DNA from: Desulfobacteraceae bacterium
Lineage (GTDB): Bacteria; Desulfobacterota; Desulfobacteria; Desulfobacterales; Desulfobacteraceae
Direction of reading: 5' to 3'
NCBI GenBank assembly: GCA_003354055.1
Contig: PIVQ01000009.1
Location: 1 to 42,674, forward strand
Length of the DNA: 42,674 nucleotides
Position 1 is the stretch's first letter. Every line of letters begins with the position of its first letter. The notes under the pieces were generated by a model. It made no database searches and was not told where the DNA came from. It saw only the letters and a list, made by a program, of their open reading frames with translations. This document shows positions 23,868 to 32,780 of the stretch, one piece after another. Made by a program: the position numbers and the translations under genes.

Positions 23868-24241
23868 TGGCTGATCTCTTTGATGATGCCATGACTGCCC
23901 AGTTCACAGCCGCTATCAGGGATGTGACAGACACCTTTTTCAAATATCCGGTGATCTTTGGGGACGGGGCCGATGAAATTGACCTGCGGTGCGGCCGTAA
24001 ATCCATCAAAAATAAGCTTTTAGCCCTTGAAGAGGGTGAGGATATAGACCAGGCCTACAGAATTACCTTCAACCGCGAATATTTGACCGAAAAAGGTGTC
24101 GTTGATGAGAATGACAAGCTTTTGATCGGTTACGACACTCCGGTGTGGATGGACGGGGAGCAATTCACCATTACCAAGCTGGATGAAACGTCTGTGTTCA
24201 GAGAAAAAAAACTGATGGTTGTCCTGGAGGTGGTGAACTGA
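23867..24241 (+). CDS. head-tail joining protein
   Basis: A 124-residue protein that overlaps its upstream neighbour by one base. Beta-strand rich with DTFFKYPVIFGDGADEID, and a later segment PVWMDGEQFTITKLDETSVFREKKL that resembles head-tail joining proteins of contractile-tailed phages. Supported by synteny. Confidence 0.6.
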   Translation: MADLFDDAMTAQFTAAIRDVTDTFFKYPVIFGDGADEIDLRCGRKSIKNKLLALEEGEDIDQAYRITFNREYLTEKGVVDENDKLLIGYDTPVWMDGEQFTITKLDETSVFREKKLMVVLEVVN

Positions 24242-24717
24242 TGGGTGTTGAATTTACAGGGGATCTGGACAAGCTAATGGGCATCTTAAACGGTGCTGCT
24301 GACGGCGTCAAAAAAGAGATGTCTCAGGAGATTGGCCGGGGCCTGGTCAAGGCAGAGGGCCGGGTGCTGGATCATATGGATAAGCAGGATCTGGGATGGG
24401 AGGATCTGAATCCGGATTATGAGGCGCAGAAGGAAAAGAAAGGGCTTAGTCCGGATACGCTACGGGCCTCAAACCAGATGTACAGCAATGTCACCACCCA
24501 ACAGACAGACGCTTTTTCCGGGATGGTGGGTGTACAGCGCGGGGTGAAGACCAAAGACGGTGAAGACATCACCGATATCGCCATCATCCATGAACAGCCG
24601 GACAATGATGGAACGAAGATCCCGGCCAGAAAGCTGTGGGAACCCACTTTTAATGAAATTAAAGATGATGTTGCTGCAGATCTTCAGGGCGCGGCAATTA
24701 GGGTGTTCAAGGGATGA
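24241..24717 (+). CDS. virion morphogenesis/tail completion protein (gpG-like)
   Basis: A 158-residue protein beginning in the overlap with its upstream gene. DKLMGILNGAADGVKKEM at the start and AIIHEQPDNDGTKIPARKLWEPTF near the end match the phage virion morphogenesis family (gpG/HK97 gp10-like), in which an IPARxF/L motif is typical. Required for head-tail joining or tail completion. Confidence 0.75.
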   Translation: MGVEFTGDLDKLMGILNGAADGVKKEMSQEIGRGLVKAEGRVLDHMDKQDLGWEDLNPDYEAQKEKKGLSPDTLRASNQMYSNVTTQQTDAFSGMVGVQRGVKTKDGEDITDIAIIHEQPDNDGTKIPARKLWEPTFNEIKDDVAADLQGAAIRVFKG

Positions 24718-25283
24718 TCCAGTCTATCCGGACATTTTTAACGGCCCGTCTCCTGGAGGTGCTGAACGCTTCCGGGCAACCGGTGTTCTCAGATGGGGAC
24801 CAGGGCAATATCTTTTTCGGTCCCATGCCCAGAGGCTTCTTAAAAGACAATAAGTTTGCCGCCTGCTGCTTCACCCTTCAGGACAAGAAGAAAAAACATG
24901 GTGGCCTGGTGGCAAATACCCTGAATGAAGACAAAACCCATTACACCCGGATCCGCAAGGTTTATGAGCGCACAGTGTTATGCCGGATCGTCCTGTATGC
25001 CGCTGAATTCAAGGAACACTGGGGAGAAGATGATTTTAAAGGCTTTATTGATCAGCTTGAAATTAAGATTGCCGGCCACCGGGTAATTGCAGATGCAATG
25101 AACAATGCCGTCAGGATCCTGCTGCATGACTCAATCAGGCCCTGGGATGTTGAAGAATCAAAACAGAGAATCAAGGGCAGATCCCACAAAGCCATTGCCC
25201 GGGTGGAGTTCATCGGTGGGGTCTATGTGACAAAGCAAACCCCGGTTATCCGGGATGTAGATATTCAACCTGAGTATGAATAG
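24714..25283 (+). CDS. tail terminator-like protein
   Basis: A 189-residue protein overlapping its upstream gene by four bases. Order places it at the tail terminator site, just before the sheath. Contains KVYERTVLCRIVLYAAEF and a C-terminal EFIGGVYVTKQTPVI strand end. No clear motif; call by position. Confidence 0.55.
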   Translation: MIQSIRTFLTARLLEVLNASGQPVFSDGDQGNIFFGPMPRGFLKDNKFAACCFTLQDKKKKHGGLVANTLNEDKTHYTRIRKVYERTVLCRIVLYAAEFKEHWGEDDFKGFIDQLEIKIAGHRVIADAMNNAVRILLHDSIRPWDVEESKQRIKGRSHKAIARVEFIGGVYVTKQTPVIRDVDIQPEYE

Positions 25284-25291
25284 GAGGCTTT

Positions 25292-25537
25292 ATGGGCAAA
25301 AACGAAACAACAAAAACCAAACCGGCCGGAAAAAAAGGCCGGGTGCAGCCCGGGAAGAAAGAAACAAAGCTGTTCCGGGTCAGCAAACTGGCAAAGAACC
25401 GGAAGCTTCCGGCCTGGGAACTGGCGGCATTACGCCAGGCCACAGGTTGGGCTCCGGGTAAACAGGTGTCTAAGAAAGAGTTCGAGGATGCCGTGAACAA
25501 ATTGCGGGACCGTCCCCAGGGCGGCGGGAGGATTTAA
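25292..25537 (+). CDS. small basic protein before the tail sheath
   Basis: An 81-residue very basic protein (Lys/Arg-rich N-terminus KTKPAGKKGRVQPGKK) with AGGAGG before its ATG. In Mu-like phages a small protein of similar size (DUF2635-like) occurs at this place before the sheath, but no motif match is evident here. The stop is four bases before the sheath start. Confidence 0.5.
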   Translation: MGKNETTKTKPAGKKGRVQPGKKETKLFRVSKLAKNRKLPAWELAALRQATGWAPGKQVSKKEFEDAVNKLRDRPQGGGRI

Positions 25538-25540
25538 TAA

Positions 25541-27241
25541 ATGGGCGATGTACTTGAATATCTGGTGGACGGAACCAGTGGTCTTGCTCCGGGAGGTGTG
25601 GAGGGCATGGCGATTTTTGCCGGGGTCTGCAGCCTTGGGGAAATCGGTAAAGGGTATCTGCTGGGTAAGAACTCAGACCTTGAATCGTTGCTGGGCGTTG
25701 GCCCCTTAACAGACCGCCTTAAAGATGTGTTTGCCACAGCCGGTCAGGATCCGGTTGTGATCGCGATTCCGGTTGCAGGACTGGCCGGTGGCTATATTTC
25801 TAACTTAAAACATACCGGTACCGGACCGGAAGGAGTTGTTACAGGCATTCCTGCAGAAAATGCGGACGTGATTGTCAAAGTCACTACAGGAGGTGTTTTA
25901 GGCACTTGTGAGGCCCAGGTCTCTGAAGATGGTGGTGATAACTTTGGGGTTGCCCAGGTTGTTGCGGTTGACGGCCAGATCAGTATCGGCACCACGGGAA
26001 GCACCCTGATTCTTGCAGCCGGCACTCATATTGTGGATGACACCTATTCCTTTGCCGTCCGCTTGGCCATAGGCCCGGTTAAAAAAATAGGAACCGGCCC
26101 TGATATCACGATTACAGGCACGGTTAAAGCTGCAGCTCAAATCGTTCTGGGTATTGCAAGTGCCGGAGGCCGGAATGATGCCACATATCAACTGAGTGTT
26201 GATGGCGGTGATAATTTCGGGCCGGCTTATACGGTACCGGTTGACGGGGTGATTGTTGCCGGCAGCACCGGGGTTGTGATCACTGTTCCTGATTCTCTGG
26301 ATCTGGTGGCGGGGGATATGTACGAATGCGAGCTGTTGCCGCCGGTGCCGACTATTACGGCCGTGATGATTGCTTTGGAACAACCTTTAAGCATTTATGA
26401 CATTGAGTTTATTCATGTGGTAGGTCCTTCGGATCCGGTGGACTGGGCTGCCATGGGGGCAAAGGCGGATGAGATGTGGAATGCCCACAGACCAACTTAT
26501 TTCCGTGCAGAAACCCGTCTTCCCTATGCAGACGAAGATCTTAACGACTGGACAGCAGACTTGCTCCTGGATCGTCTGGGGTTTGCCCATCGGTTCATTA
26601 CTGTTTGCAGTGCCCATGGGGAAGTGTCCGACTCTTCCGGAAAACGGGTTATACGAAACTGGGGCGGTTTGAAATCCGGCCGGGTGATTTCCATTCCGGT
26701 TCAGAGAGCTGCCGGCAGGATCCGGGACGGCGGCATCTCCCAGGGAAGCCTTCCGGAGGACTATAACGAGGGCATGCAGACAGTGCTGGAAAAAAATGGT
26801 TATGACACAGCCAAGCATTATGCAGGTCTTAAATCAGCTTATTGGGGAGATTCCAAAACCCTGGCTGAGGTCACCAGTGATTTCCAATATGAGGAGGTCT
26901 TGCGGGTTGTTTTTAAGGCTGCAAGGAAAGCCAGGATAGCAGCCTTGAAATCCATGTATGACGAAGCCGGTGATCCCACCCTTGATTTTGAAACCACCGG
27001 TCCTGCATACCTCAAGGCCGATATTACCCAGGCCCTGAATACCATGGTCACAGCCAAGCCAAAGGAACTGGCTGGATTCGTGCTGGAAATCCCGGCAAAC
27101 CAGGACATCGTAAACAACGGCGTTGCCATGCTGATCAAGCTGGTTGGTATTCCGATCATCAGGGAAATTAAACTCTATGTCAGTTATGCCTATGCCGGAT
27201 CTGCATATGATCCAAGGCTTACACTGGCAGTGGCTGCGTAA
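25541..27241 (+). CDS. contractile tail sheath protein with duplicated insert domain
   Basis: A 566-residue protein with GGAGG upstream. The C-terminal half is sheath-like (about residues 290-566, DVEFIHVVGP-type start, LKADITQALNTMV, ending AYAGSAYDPRLTLAV), similar to DUF2586. Between about 90 and 270 there are two beta-rich inserts, each with DGGDNFG (near residues 130 and 221) spaced 91 residues apart. These look like an internal duplication displayed on the tail surface. The DNA of the two copies has diverged at third positions. Confidence 0.75.
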   Translation: MGDVLEYLVDGTSGLAPGGVEGMAIFAGVCSLGEIGKGYLLGKNSDLESLLGVGPLTDRLKDVFATAGQDPVVIAIPVAGLAGGYISNLKHTGTGPEGVVTGIPAENADVIVKVTTGGVLGTCEAQVSEDGGDNFGVAQVVAVDGQISIGTTGSTLILAAGTHIVDDTYSFAVRLAIGPVKKIGTGPDITITGTVKAAAQIVLGIASAGGRNDATYQLSVDGGDNFGPAYTVPVDGVIVAGSTGVVITVPDSLDLVAGDMYECELLPPVPTITAVMIALEQPLSIYDIEFIHVVGPSDPVDWAAMGAKADEMWNAHRPTYFRAETRLPYADEDLNDWTADLLLDRLGFAHRFITVCSAHGEVSDSSGKRVIRNWGGLKSGRVISIPVQRAAGRIRDGGISQGSLPEDYNEGMQTVLEKNGYDTAKHYAGLKSAYWGDSKTLAEVTSDFQYEEVLRVVFKAARKARIAALKSMYDEAGDPTLDFETTGPAYLKADITQALNTMVTAKPKELAGFVLEIPANQDIVNNGVAMLIKLVGIPIIREIKLYVSYAYAGSAYDPRLTLAVAA

Positions 27242-27251
27242 AGGAGGTGTC

Positions 27252-27686
27252 ATGAGTATTAATGGAAACGGCTATGACTGGGAGTCAATTGAGATCCGGA
27301 TGGCACACGGTGTTGTCATAGATGTCGAGGATATCAGTTACAGTGATGAGGCTCCTATTGAAGAACACTACGGCAAAGGACGGGCTCCCATCGGTTATGG
27401 CCGGGGTAATTACAAGGCCTCTGGCAACCTGACTCTGGGTATGGATGAGTTTGAAAAGCTGAAAAGCAACATGGGTGGCAGTGTCTATAAAGGCAAACCC
27501 GGCCAGATTGTAGTCGGTTATGCCAACGACGATATGCCAACGGTTACCGATACCCTGCCTGATATCAAATTCACGAAAACAGATACCAGCGCAAAGCAGG
27601 GAGACACAAAAGCAGGAAACCGGAAACTGGATATTAAAATCCTGAGCCCCATCAAATGGGGCGATTCCGATGCACTTGACGGCTGA
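27252..27686 (+). CDS. tail tube protein
   Basis: A 144-residue protein from ATG 27252 with AAGGAGG upstream. Contains DWESIEIRMAHGVVIDVEDISYSDEA and GRGNYKASGNLTLGMDEF, typical of the inner tube of contractile tails. It directly follows the sheath and precedes the chaperone pair. Confidence 0.75.
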   Translation: MSINGNGYDWESIEIRMAHGVVIDVEDISYSDEAPIEEHYGKGRAPIGYGRGNYKASGNLTLGMDEFEKLKSNMGGSVYKGKPGQIVVGYANDDMPTVTDTLPDIKFTKTDTSAKQGDTKAGNRKLDIKILSPIKWGDSDALDG

Positions 27687-27714
27687 TTAATACAAACAAA
27701 TTAAAGAGGAAAAT

Positions 27715-28059
27715 ATGGAAAACAAAACGGGCAAGGCTCAAAAAACACCCTCACTTCCAGAGGCGGTTCAAAAGGCAATTGATGATGGAAAGACAGTATT
27801 GCTGCTCACCGGTGAAAATGATGAGGAATATTACTTCAAAAAACCCAAGCAGATGGACATGAATCGTTTCCTGGCCACCTCTTCAAAGGGGAAGCTGGCC
27901 GTGGCCGTTAAAAACTTGATCTACGATATGGCCATTGATCCGGATGAGTCAGATCTGAAAGCTCAGTTCAAAGGCAAACCCGGCCGGATGGTGGCCCTGA
28001 ACAATGCTCTTCAGACGGAAATCGGGCTGAATGAGGATTTTACCGTAAAAAAGCTTTAG
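27715..28059 (+). CDS. tail assembly chaperone, zero-frame product
   Basis: A 114-residue protein with AAAGAGGAAA upstream, beginning MENKTGKAQKTPSL. It corresponds to the upstream member (gpG-like) of the overlapped chaperone pair that most contractile- and long-tailed phages have between tube and tape measure. Its end carries the heptamer A-AAA-AAG at 28047-28053, just before the TAG, so part of the ribosomes should move into the -1 frame and make the longer protein. Confidence 0.78.
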   Translation: MENKTGKAQKTPSLPEAVQKAIDDGKTVLLLTGENDEEYYFKKPKQMDMNRFLATSSKGKLAVAVKNLIYDMAIDPDESDLKAQFKGKPGRMVALNNALQTEIGLNEDFTVKKL

Positions 28060-28098
28060 CTGCAGCCCGGGCTGGACTCAGTGAGAACTGGGTTCAGC
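28047..28098 (+). promoter_or_regulatory. programmed -1 frameshift signal
   Basis: The slippery heptamer A-AAA-AAG (28047-28053) is followed by the palindrome CAGCCCGGGCTG (28063-28074) and a 12-bp stem-loop from 28071 to 28098 with a GAGA loop and two G-U type pairs. The two structures overlap, so only one forms at a time. The main stem begins 17 bases after the slip site, somewhat far, while the palindrome is closer. Confidence 0.7.
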
Positions 28099-28253
28099 AG
28101 GGGGAACTTTTGATTAGGCATTATCTCCAGGAGGATCCGGAACAGGACATGGACGATTTCATCAGACAATATGACCATGCTTTATGGCTTGAAGAACGGC
28201 AAATGGATGTTCTGACCAATGCGATTGGAAAAGCTTTGGGAGGGAATGCTTAA
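28053..28253 (+). CDS. tail assembly chaperone, -1 frameshift extension
   Basis: Reading from the slip at 28053 in the -1 frame gives A-L-A-A-A-R-A-G-L-S-E-N-W and an open frame to TAA 28251-28253, adding 66 residues (ending GKALGGNA). It has no usable start of its own. This matches the gpG-T type extension in other phages. The frame is rich in acidic and helix-forming residues, as in known extensions. Confidence 0.75.
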   Translation, partial: ALAAARAGLSENWVQQGELLIRHYLQEDPEQDMDDFIRQYDHALWLEERQMDVLTNAIGKALGGNA

Positions 28254-28256
28254 ATG

Positions 28257-28424
28257 CTAACCGGATGTAAAAAAGATAATGCCGAGCAAAAGAGCAAGAA
28301 TACCTTTGTTCTTAATTTTAGATCCCTTGAAGACGGCACAAATCACGGCGTAGGCTGCCATGCCGGCTGCAGCAAACAAAGCCAGGAAGAGTAAACCGAT
28401 GAGTATGCCTGTAAAAATCTCCAT
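28257..28424 (-). CDS. leftward small two-TM membrane protein
   Basis: A 55-residue protein on the minus strand with two hydrophobic segments (about residues 5-30 and 41-55) and a basic KGSKIKNKG turn. A GTG at 28445 would add seven residues. It is strongly membrane-like, yet no ribosome site is visible, and a short plus-strand frame starts at 28254 after GGGAGGG. It lies opposed to the late operon between chaperone and tape measure. Confidence 0.45.
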   Translation of the reverse strand: MEIFTGILIGLLFLALFAAAGMAAYAVICAVFKGSKIKNKGILALLLGIIFFTSG

Positions 28425-28459
28425 AAAAACAAGATATTGCACCAAAAAGGTAAAGTCAA

Positions 28460-30724
28460 ATGGAAAGCATTTTTAAACTTGGGATTCTGCTGTCTGTGAT
28501 TGACCGGGTTTCCGGGCCAAGTGCCAGAATTGGAACCGGCATGGTCGGTCTTCGGGGCAAGGTGATGTCCCTTGGCCCGGCCTTTGATAAATTCAAGACC
28601 TATGGATTGCTTGTAACGACTCTTGCGGCCGGACTGCTTAGTATGATGTCCGGGACGGTCATGGCCACTGTGCCCACCCAGAAAGCCCTGGGGGAATTAT
28701 CGTCTGTGGGGATCGTTAATTTACAGGCTCTTGAACAGGCCGGGGCGGAATTTTCGAACAAATGGTCTGGAACCACCAAGGCTGAGTTTATAAGTGCGGC
28801 CTATGATATCAAGTCCGGTATATCGTCCTTAAGCGATGAGGGGGTGGCGGAGTTTAGCAAGCTTGCCGCTCTTACGGGCAAGGCCACCAAATCCACCACA
28901 GCCGAGATGACAAGCCTTTTTGCCACGGGTTACAGCATTTACAAGGAGGCCTATGCAGGCCTTTCCGATATGGAGTTCGGGGAGGTGTTTTCTGCCGGGA
29001 TCTCCGCCAGTGTTAAGAATTTTAAGACAACCGGATCCGGTATGGCCCAGGCCATATCTCAGCTGGGAGCCGCGGCAACAACGGCCAAGGTGCCGCTGGC
29101 CGAGCAGCTCTCCATTTTAGGTATGCTCCAGGCTACCATGTCCGGCAGCGAGGCCGGCACAAAATACAAGGCTATGATGCAGTCCGCAGCCGGGGCCGGA
29201 GAAAAACTGAATCTACAGTTCCTGGACGCAAACAATCAGCTTCTGGGGATGCCTGATATTCTTCTCACCCTTCAAAAAAAATACGGTTCCACCCTGGATG
29301 AGATGGAAAAAATGGAAATTCAAAAGGCATTCGGCACCCAGGAAGCTGTGGCAGTTATTGACCTGATGTACAGCAAGGTGGGAGATCTTCAGACCAATAT
29401 CACAAGCCTGGGTATGGCCATGGATCAGGGTTCATCCTTTGCCGACCAGATGGCCATGGCTATGAATATGGATATCGGTGCCGGAGCAGACATACTGGGC
29501 CAGCAGTGGGATAACCTGGTACAAGTCATAGGGAAAAAATTGATCCCCATTTTGATCCCGTTGTTTTCCTGGATCGGGAATATCATTGTGGCCATACAGG
29601 ACTTTGCCAGGGAAAACGAAACAATTGTTCAGGTGGCGGTCCTGGTTGTGGCCGGTGTGGCAGCGGTCGCTTTTGTTCTGGGAGTCCTGGCCACAGTTTT
29701 CGGATCAGTGGGTCTGTTGTACCCAAATGTGGTGACCGGATTCGGCATGATCAGCAAATCCGCGCTGTTCATGAAAACAAGCCTTTTGTCTGCAGTAGCC
29801 TCCACAAAAACATGGATTTTATGGCAGCGCCAGGCCCTGCTGACCTCCCTTTATTTTCATGGCGGGGTTATCGGCCTGGGCAAGGCCATTGCGGTCTCTT
29901 TTCTGGCTTCCATTAAAATCGCCATTGCTGCGGTGTGGAGTTTTACAGCAGCTTTGCTTGCCAATCCTATCACCTGGGTGGTGATCGGGGTGGTTGCCCT
30001 GGGCGGTGCATTGTATCTGCTTTATCAGAAATTCGAATTTGTCCGGAATATTGTTGACGGGGTTATGTATGTGTTCGGGCTGTGGCTGGGGCACATGATT
30101 AAAACCGGCCGGGGAATCATTATGGCTCTTACCCATCCCTTAGAATTCATTAAATGGGGGTTTGCCATGGCCGGGGAATCGGTAGGAATGCTTACCGCCG
30201 GGCTTGATGGGGTGCTGTCATGGATTAAAGGAAAGGTGCCTGAATTCATGGCCTCCGGAAAGGCATTATGGGGAGCGTTTACCGGCGGGATCCAGTCCAT
30301 GGTCATGGCGCCGGTGGAAACGGTTAAAGCAGGCCTGTCAAAGTTACGGAACCTGCTTCCCTTTTCAGATGCCAAAGAGGGGCCGCTTTCCACGCTTACC
30401 CTGTCCGGAGCCCGGATGATGGAGACCCTTGGTACCGGCATCCAGTCTGCAGCGCCCGGTCTTGTCAAAACAGCTTCCGCAGCATTGGCAGGGGTGGCCG
30501 TGGCATCTGCGGTCGGCACCGGTATAAAAGTTCCGCCGGCTAAAATAAAGAATCAAAGTGTTATCAACAAATCCATTTCCGCTGCAGCACAGCAAAAAGC
30601 CGACAACACTGTGGCCAAAAAAGAGATTCATATTCACATCAACGGCCTGGAACTACCCGGGGTGTCAGATTCACATTCTTTGATTGCTGAACTGCTGAAG
30701 CTTGCCGGAGGCCACGATGTCTGA
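28460..30724 (+). CDS. tail tape measure protein
   Basis: A 754-residue protein with AAAGGT upstream. Phage TP901-type tape measure: an N-terminal helical and alanine/glycine-rich region (GIVNLQALEQAGAEFS, TKSTTAEMTSLFATG), two membrane-like stretches (about 390-420 and 490-525), and a basic alanine-rich C-terminus. It sets tail length and may help DNA enter. Its length corresponds to a tail of roughly Mu size. Confidence 0.85.
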   Translation: MESIFKLGILLSVIDRVSGPSARIGTGMVGLRGKVMSLGPAFDKFKTYGLLVTTLAAGLLSMMSGTVMATVPTQKALGELSSVGIVNLQALEQAGAEFSNKWSGTTKAEFISAAYDIKSGISSLSDEGVAEFSKLAALTGKATKSTTAEMTSLFATGYSIYKEAYAGLSDMEFGEVFSAGISASVKNFKTTGSGMAQAISQLGAAATTAKVPLAEQLSILGMLQATMSGSEAGTKYKAMMQSAAGAGEKLNLQFLDANNQLLGMPDILLTLQKKYGSTLDEMEKMEIQKAFGTQEAVAVIDLMYSKVGDLQTNITSLGMAMDQGSSFADQMAMAMNMDIGAGADILGQQWDNLVQVIGKKLIPILIPLFSWIGNIIVAIQDFARENETIVQVAVLVVAGVAAVAFVLGVLATVFGSVGLLYPNVVTGFGMISKSALFMKTSLLSAVASTKTWILWQRQALLTSLYFHGGVIGLGKAIAVSFLASIKIAIAAVWSFTAALLANPITWVVIGVVALGGALYLLYQKFEFVRNIVDGVMYVFGLWLGHMIKTGRGIIMALTHPLEFIKWGFAMAGESVGMLTAGLDGVLSWIKGKVPEFMASGKALWGAFTGGIQSMVMAPVETVKAGLSKLRNLLPFSDAKEGPLSTLTLSGARMMETLGTGIQSAAPGLVKTASAALAGVAVASAVGTGIKVPPAKIKNQSVINKSISAAAQQKADNTVAKKEIHIHINGLELPGVSDSHSLIAELLKLAGGHDV

Positions 30725-31283
30725 TGGATATTTAAGCTTTGAGCACGGCAATGTCCGTCTTGGGGGGAAATTGGTTCCCGGCACTCTTATCTCCATGGAG
30801 ATCAGTGATGCGGTTCGGTTTGACAGCGCCCAGGTGGATAATGTTTCCGGTACAAAAAAGACGCCTTTGGGATGGGAGGATTCTGTTGTAACCCTTGAAA
30901 TACTCCTGGGGACAGATGAAGACAGCAATTGCTATGAGAAGCTTACATTGCTGGATAATGTGTTCAAAGGCATGGATAATAAATCTAATCCCAAGGTGTA
31001 TACCCTTACCAATGCCCATGCCACAGCCAGAGGTGTTGACCAGGTGGTTTTTGCCGGGTTGAAGTCCAGAGAAACTAATGAGGATGACACTATCGTTGTT
31101 GCCTTGGGATTTGATGAGCACAATCCACCGACCATCCCGCCCGAGGTCCGATCGTCTGCAGACGGCACGGTAATATCCGATGCAGCTCCCCAGGCTGCTG
31201 CCGAGGCTAGCGTGGATTCAGTTGTTACTGCGGATCCGGACAGCAGTGCATTTACCCGGGGATTTGAGGCGGGTATCTCATGA
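30717..31283 (+). CDS. tail/baseplate protein
   Basis: A 188-residue protein from ATG 30717, overlapping the tape measure stop, with GGAGG upstream. Its first 140 residues are strand-rich (GNVRLGGKLVPGTLISMEI), similar to a tail hub or DUF6046-like protein; a low-complexity Ala/Ser tail follows. Position after the tape measure is that of the DNA circulation or baseplate genes in Mu, though it is shorter than those. The call is tentative. Confidence 0.55.
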   Translation: MSDGYLSFEHGNVRLGGKLVPGTLISMEISDAVRFDSAQVDNVSGTKKTPLGWEDSVVTLEILLGTDEDSNCYEKLTLLDNVFKGMDNKSNPKVYTLTNAHATARGVDQVVFAGLKSRETNEDDTIVVALGFDEHNPPTIPPEVRSSADGTVISDAAPQAAAEASVDSVVTADPDSSAFTRGFEAGIS

Positions 31284-32083
31284 TTGCCGGCTTAAATTTA
31301 GATATCCGGATAGGCAGAGTATCTGTCCGGCGGGTGCCGGATTTGTGGATTATGTCCGAGCGCCAGTTACCTTTGACCCAGATGCGAATTACTCTGCCGG
31401 ATCCGACCGGTGAAATTTACAGGACGGTTCAACATAAGGACCCGGTTTCCATCACTCTTGGATACCGGGATCAGACACCAACCACATGGACGGGAACTGT
31501 TCTGGCCAGCACAGACAGCCAGGTAAACGATCAAGTGGTGATCAATTCGGTTGGACCTGAGCGGCCGTTAACAGAAACCCTTATCAAGCAGTCCTTTGTC
31601 ATGGAATCCCCTGAAGCTATTGTCAAATTTGCCATTGAGCAATCCGGGTTGCCGGTGGGAACCATTGAGCCCACCGGCATTGTTTTTCCCAGGTTCATTG
31701 CATCAACCATTCCGGTCTGGCAAGTGGCCAGGCAGTGCGAACGTACATGCCAAACCGGCTACGGCAAGGATATGAGCGCATGGGCCATCTGGATGGGGCG
31801 GGACGGTAAGGTGAACTGGGGAAGTTTTGATGAGCCGGGTGATCTTCCGGTGATTGAAAGCCAGCACAATCTGATCAAGCATTCACCTGGAGAATGCCCG
31901 TTGGAATTGTCCCGGGTTACCACCTTTATGCTGCCCCATATCATGCATTCCATGAAGTTCAGACTCAAGGATTATCGACGGGGGATTAACAGGGATTTCA
32001 GGGCACTGAAGGTGCATCACAGGTTTCAGGCAAAACAGGCCAGGACTCTTATCAGCTATGGACAGGCAAATGAAAGATATTGA
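31280..32083 (+). CDS. baseplate hub protein (gpP/gpD-like)
   Basis: A 267-residue protein, start in overlap with the previous stop. It has the hub layout seen in Mu gpP and P2 gpD: an N-terminal beta barrel (LNLDIRIGRVSVRRVPDLWIM), EIYRTVQHKDPVSITLGY, then a second barrel and RVTTFMLP near the end. It binds the spike and tail tube. Confidence 0.72.
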   Translation: MIAGLNLDIRIGRVSVRRVPDLWIMSERQLPLTQMRITLPDPTGEIYRTVQHKDPVSITLGYRDQTPTTWTGTVLASTDSQVNDQVVINSVGPERPLTETLIKQSFVMESPEAIVKFAIEQSGLPVGTIEPTGIVFPRFIASTIPVWQVARQCERTCQTGYGKDMSAWAIWMGRDGKVNWGSFDEPGDLPVIESQHNLIKHSPGECPLELSRVTTFMLPHIMHSMKFRLKDYRRGINRDFRALKVHHRFQAKQARTLISYGQANERY

Positions 32084-32771
32084 TCTAAAAGCATTGTTCA
32101 AAAAGGTGTTTGAGCTTTCAATGCCCAACCTGCGGTCTTATTACCGGGTGGTTCGCAAGGCCCGGGTGGTTAAATCCTTTGCCGGTAACGGCTCTTACTG
32201 GGCCGATGTGCAGCCGCTGCGGAATGATGACAGCACGGATCCGGATGAGCCGATGATTCCGAAGGTGGAAATCCCCATTCTGTGGGGTGGCCCAGACCGT
32301 GGTGTGATCTGTCCGCCTGAAAAGGGTGTGTTCTGTGATCTGGAATATTACGACGGGGATCCGGACTATCCCAGAATCAGTAATTTCAGATGGCATGGCC
32401 ATAAAGCGCCGGCTATTGATATGGGCGGGTTTATCATCCAGCACTCTGACGGCACCTGTTTCAGGATTGATCCGGATAAAAAGATTGTCCATGTGACGCC
32501 TGCAGATATTCAGCAGAATGCCGGTGGGAGTTGGACCGTTGAAGTGGGAGGAGATGCCACGATTCAAGCCGGAGGGAAAGCCTCCATTACAGCCGGTAGC
32601 ACTGCCACTATTGAAGCACCCCAGATTCTTTTAAACGGAGTGGTTACAAATTCAGCCGGATCAGGCGGAACGATGACCCTGAACGGCAATCTTGAAGTGG
32701 ACGGCAACATACACGCAACCGGCACCATCGAGGATGAGCTGGGCAACACAGATCATCATACCGGGCATTAA
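32058..32771 (+). CDS. baseplate spike protein (gpV/Mu gp45-like)
   Basis: A 237-residue protein overlapping the hub gene; an ATG at 32070 is also possible. After an N-terminal OB-like domain (ARVVKSFAGNGSYWADVQPL) come repeated short strands (GGDATIQAGGKASITAGSTATIEA), the beta-helix of the spike. It ends DHHTGH, histidines that may hold an iron ion at the spike tip as in other gpV proteins. It pierces the outer membrane. Confidence 0.8.
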   Translation: MDRQMKDIDLKALFKKVFELSMPNLRSYYRVVRKARVVKSFAGNGSYWADVQPLRNDDSTDPDEPMIPKVEIPILWGGPDRGVICPPEKGVFCDLEYYDGDPDYPRISNFRWHGHKAPAIDMGGFIIQHSDGTCFRIDPDKKIVHVTPADIQQNAGGSWTVEVGGDATIQAGGKASITAGSTATIEAPQILLNGVVTNSAGSGGTMTLNGNLEVDGNIHATGTIEDELGNTDHHTGH

Positions 32772-32780
32772 CGAGGGAAT

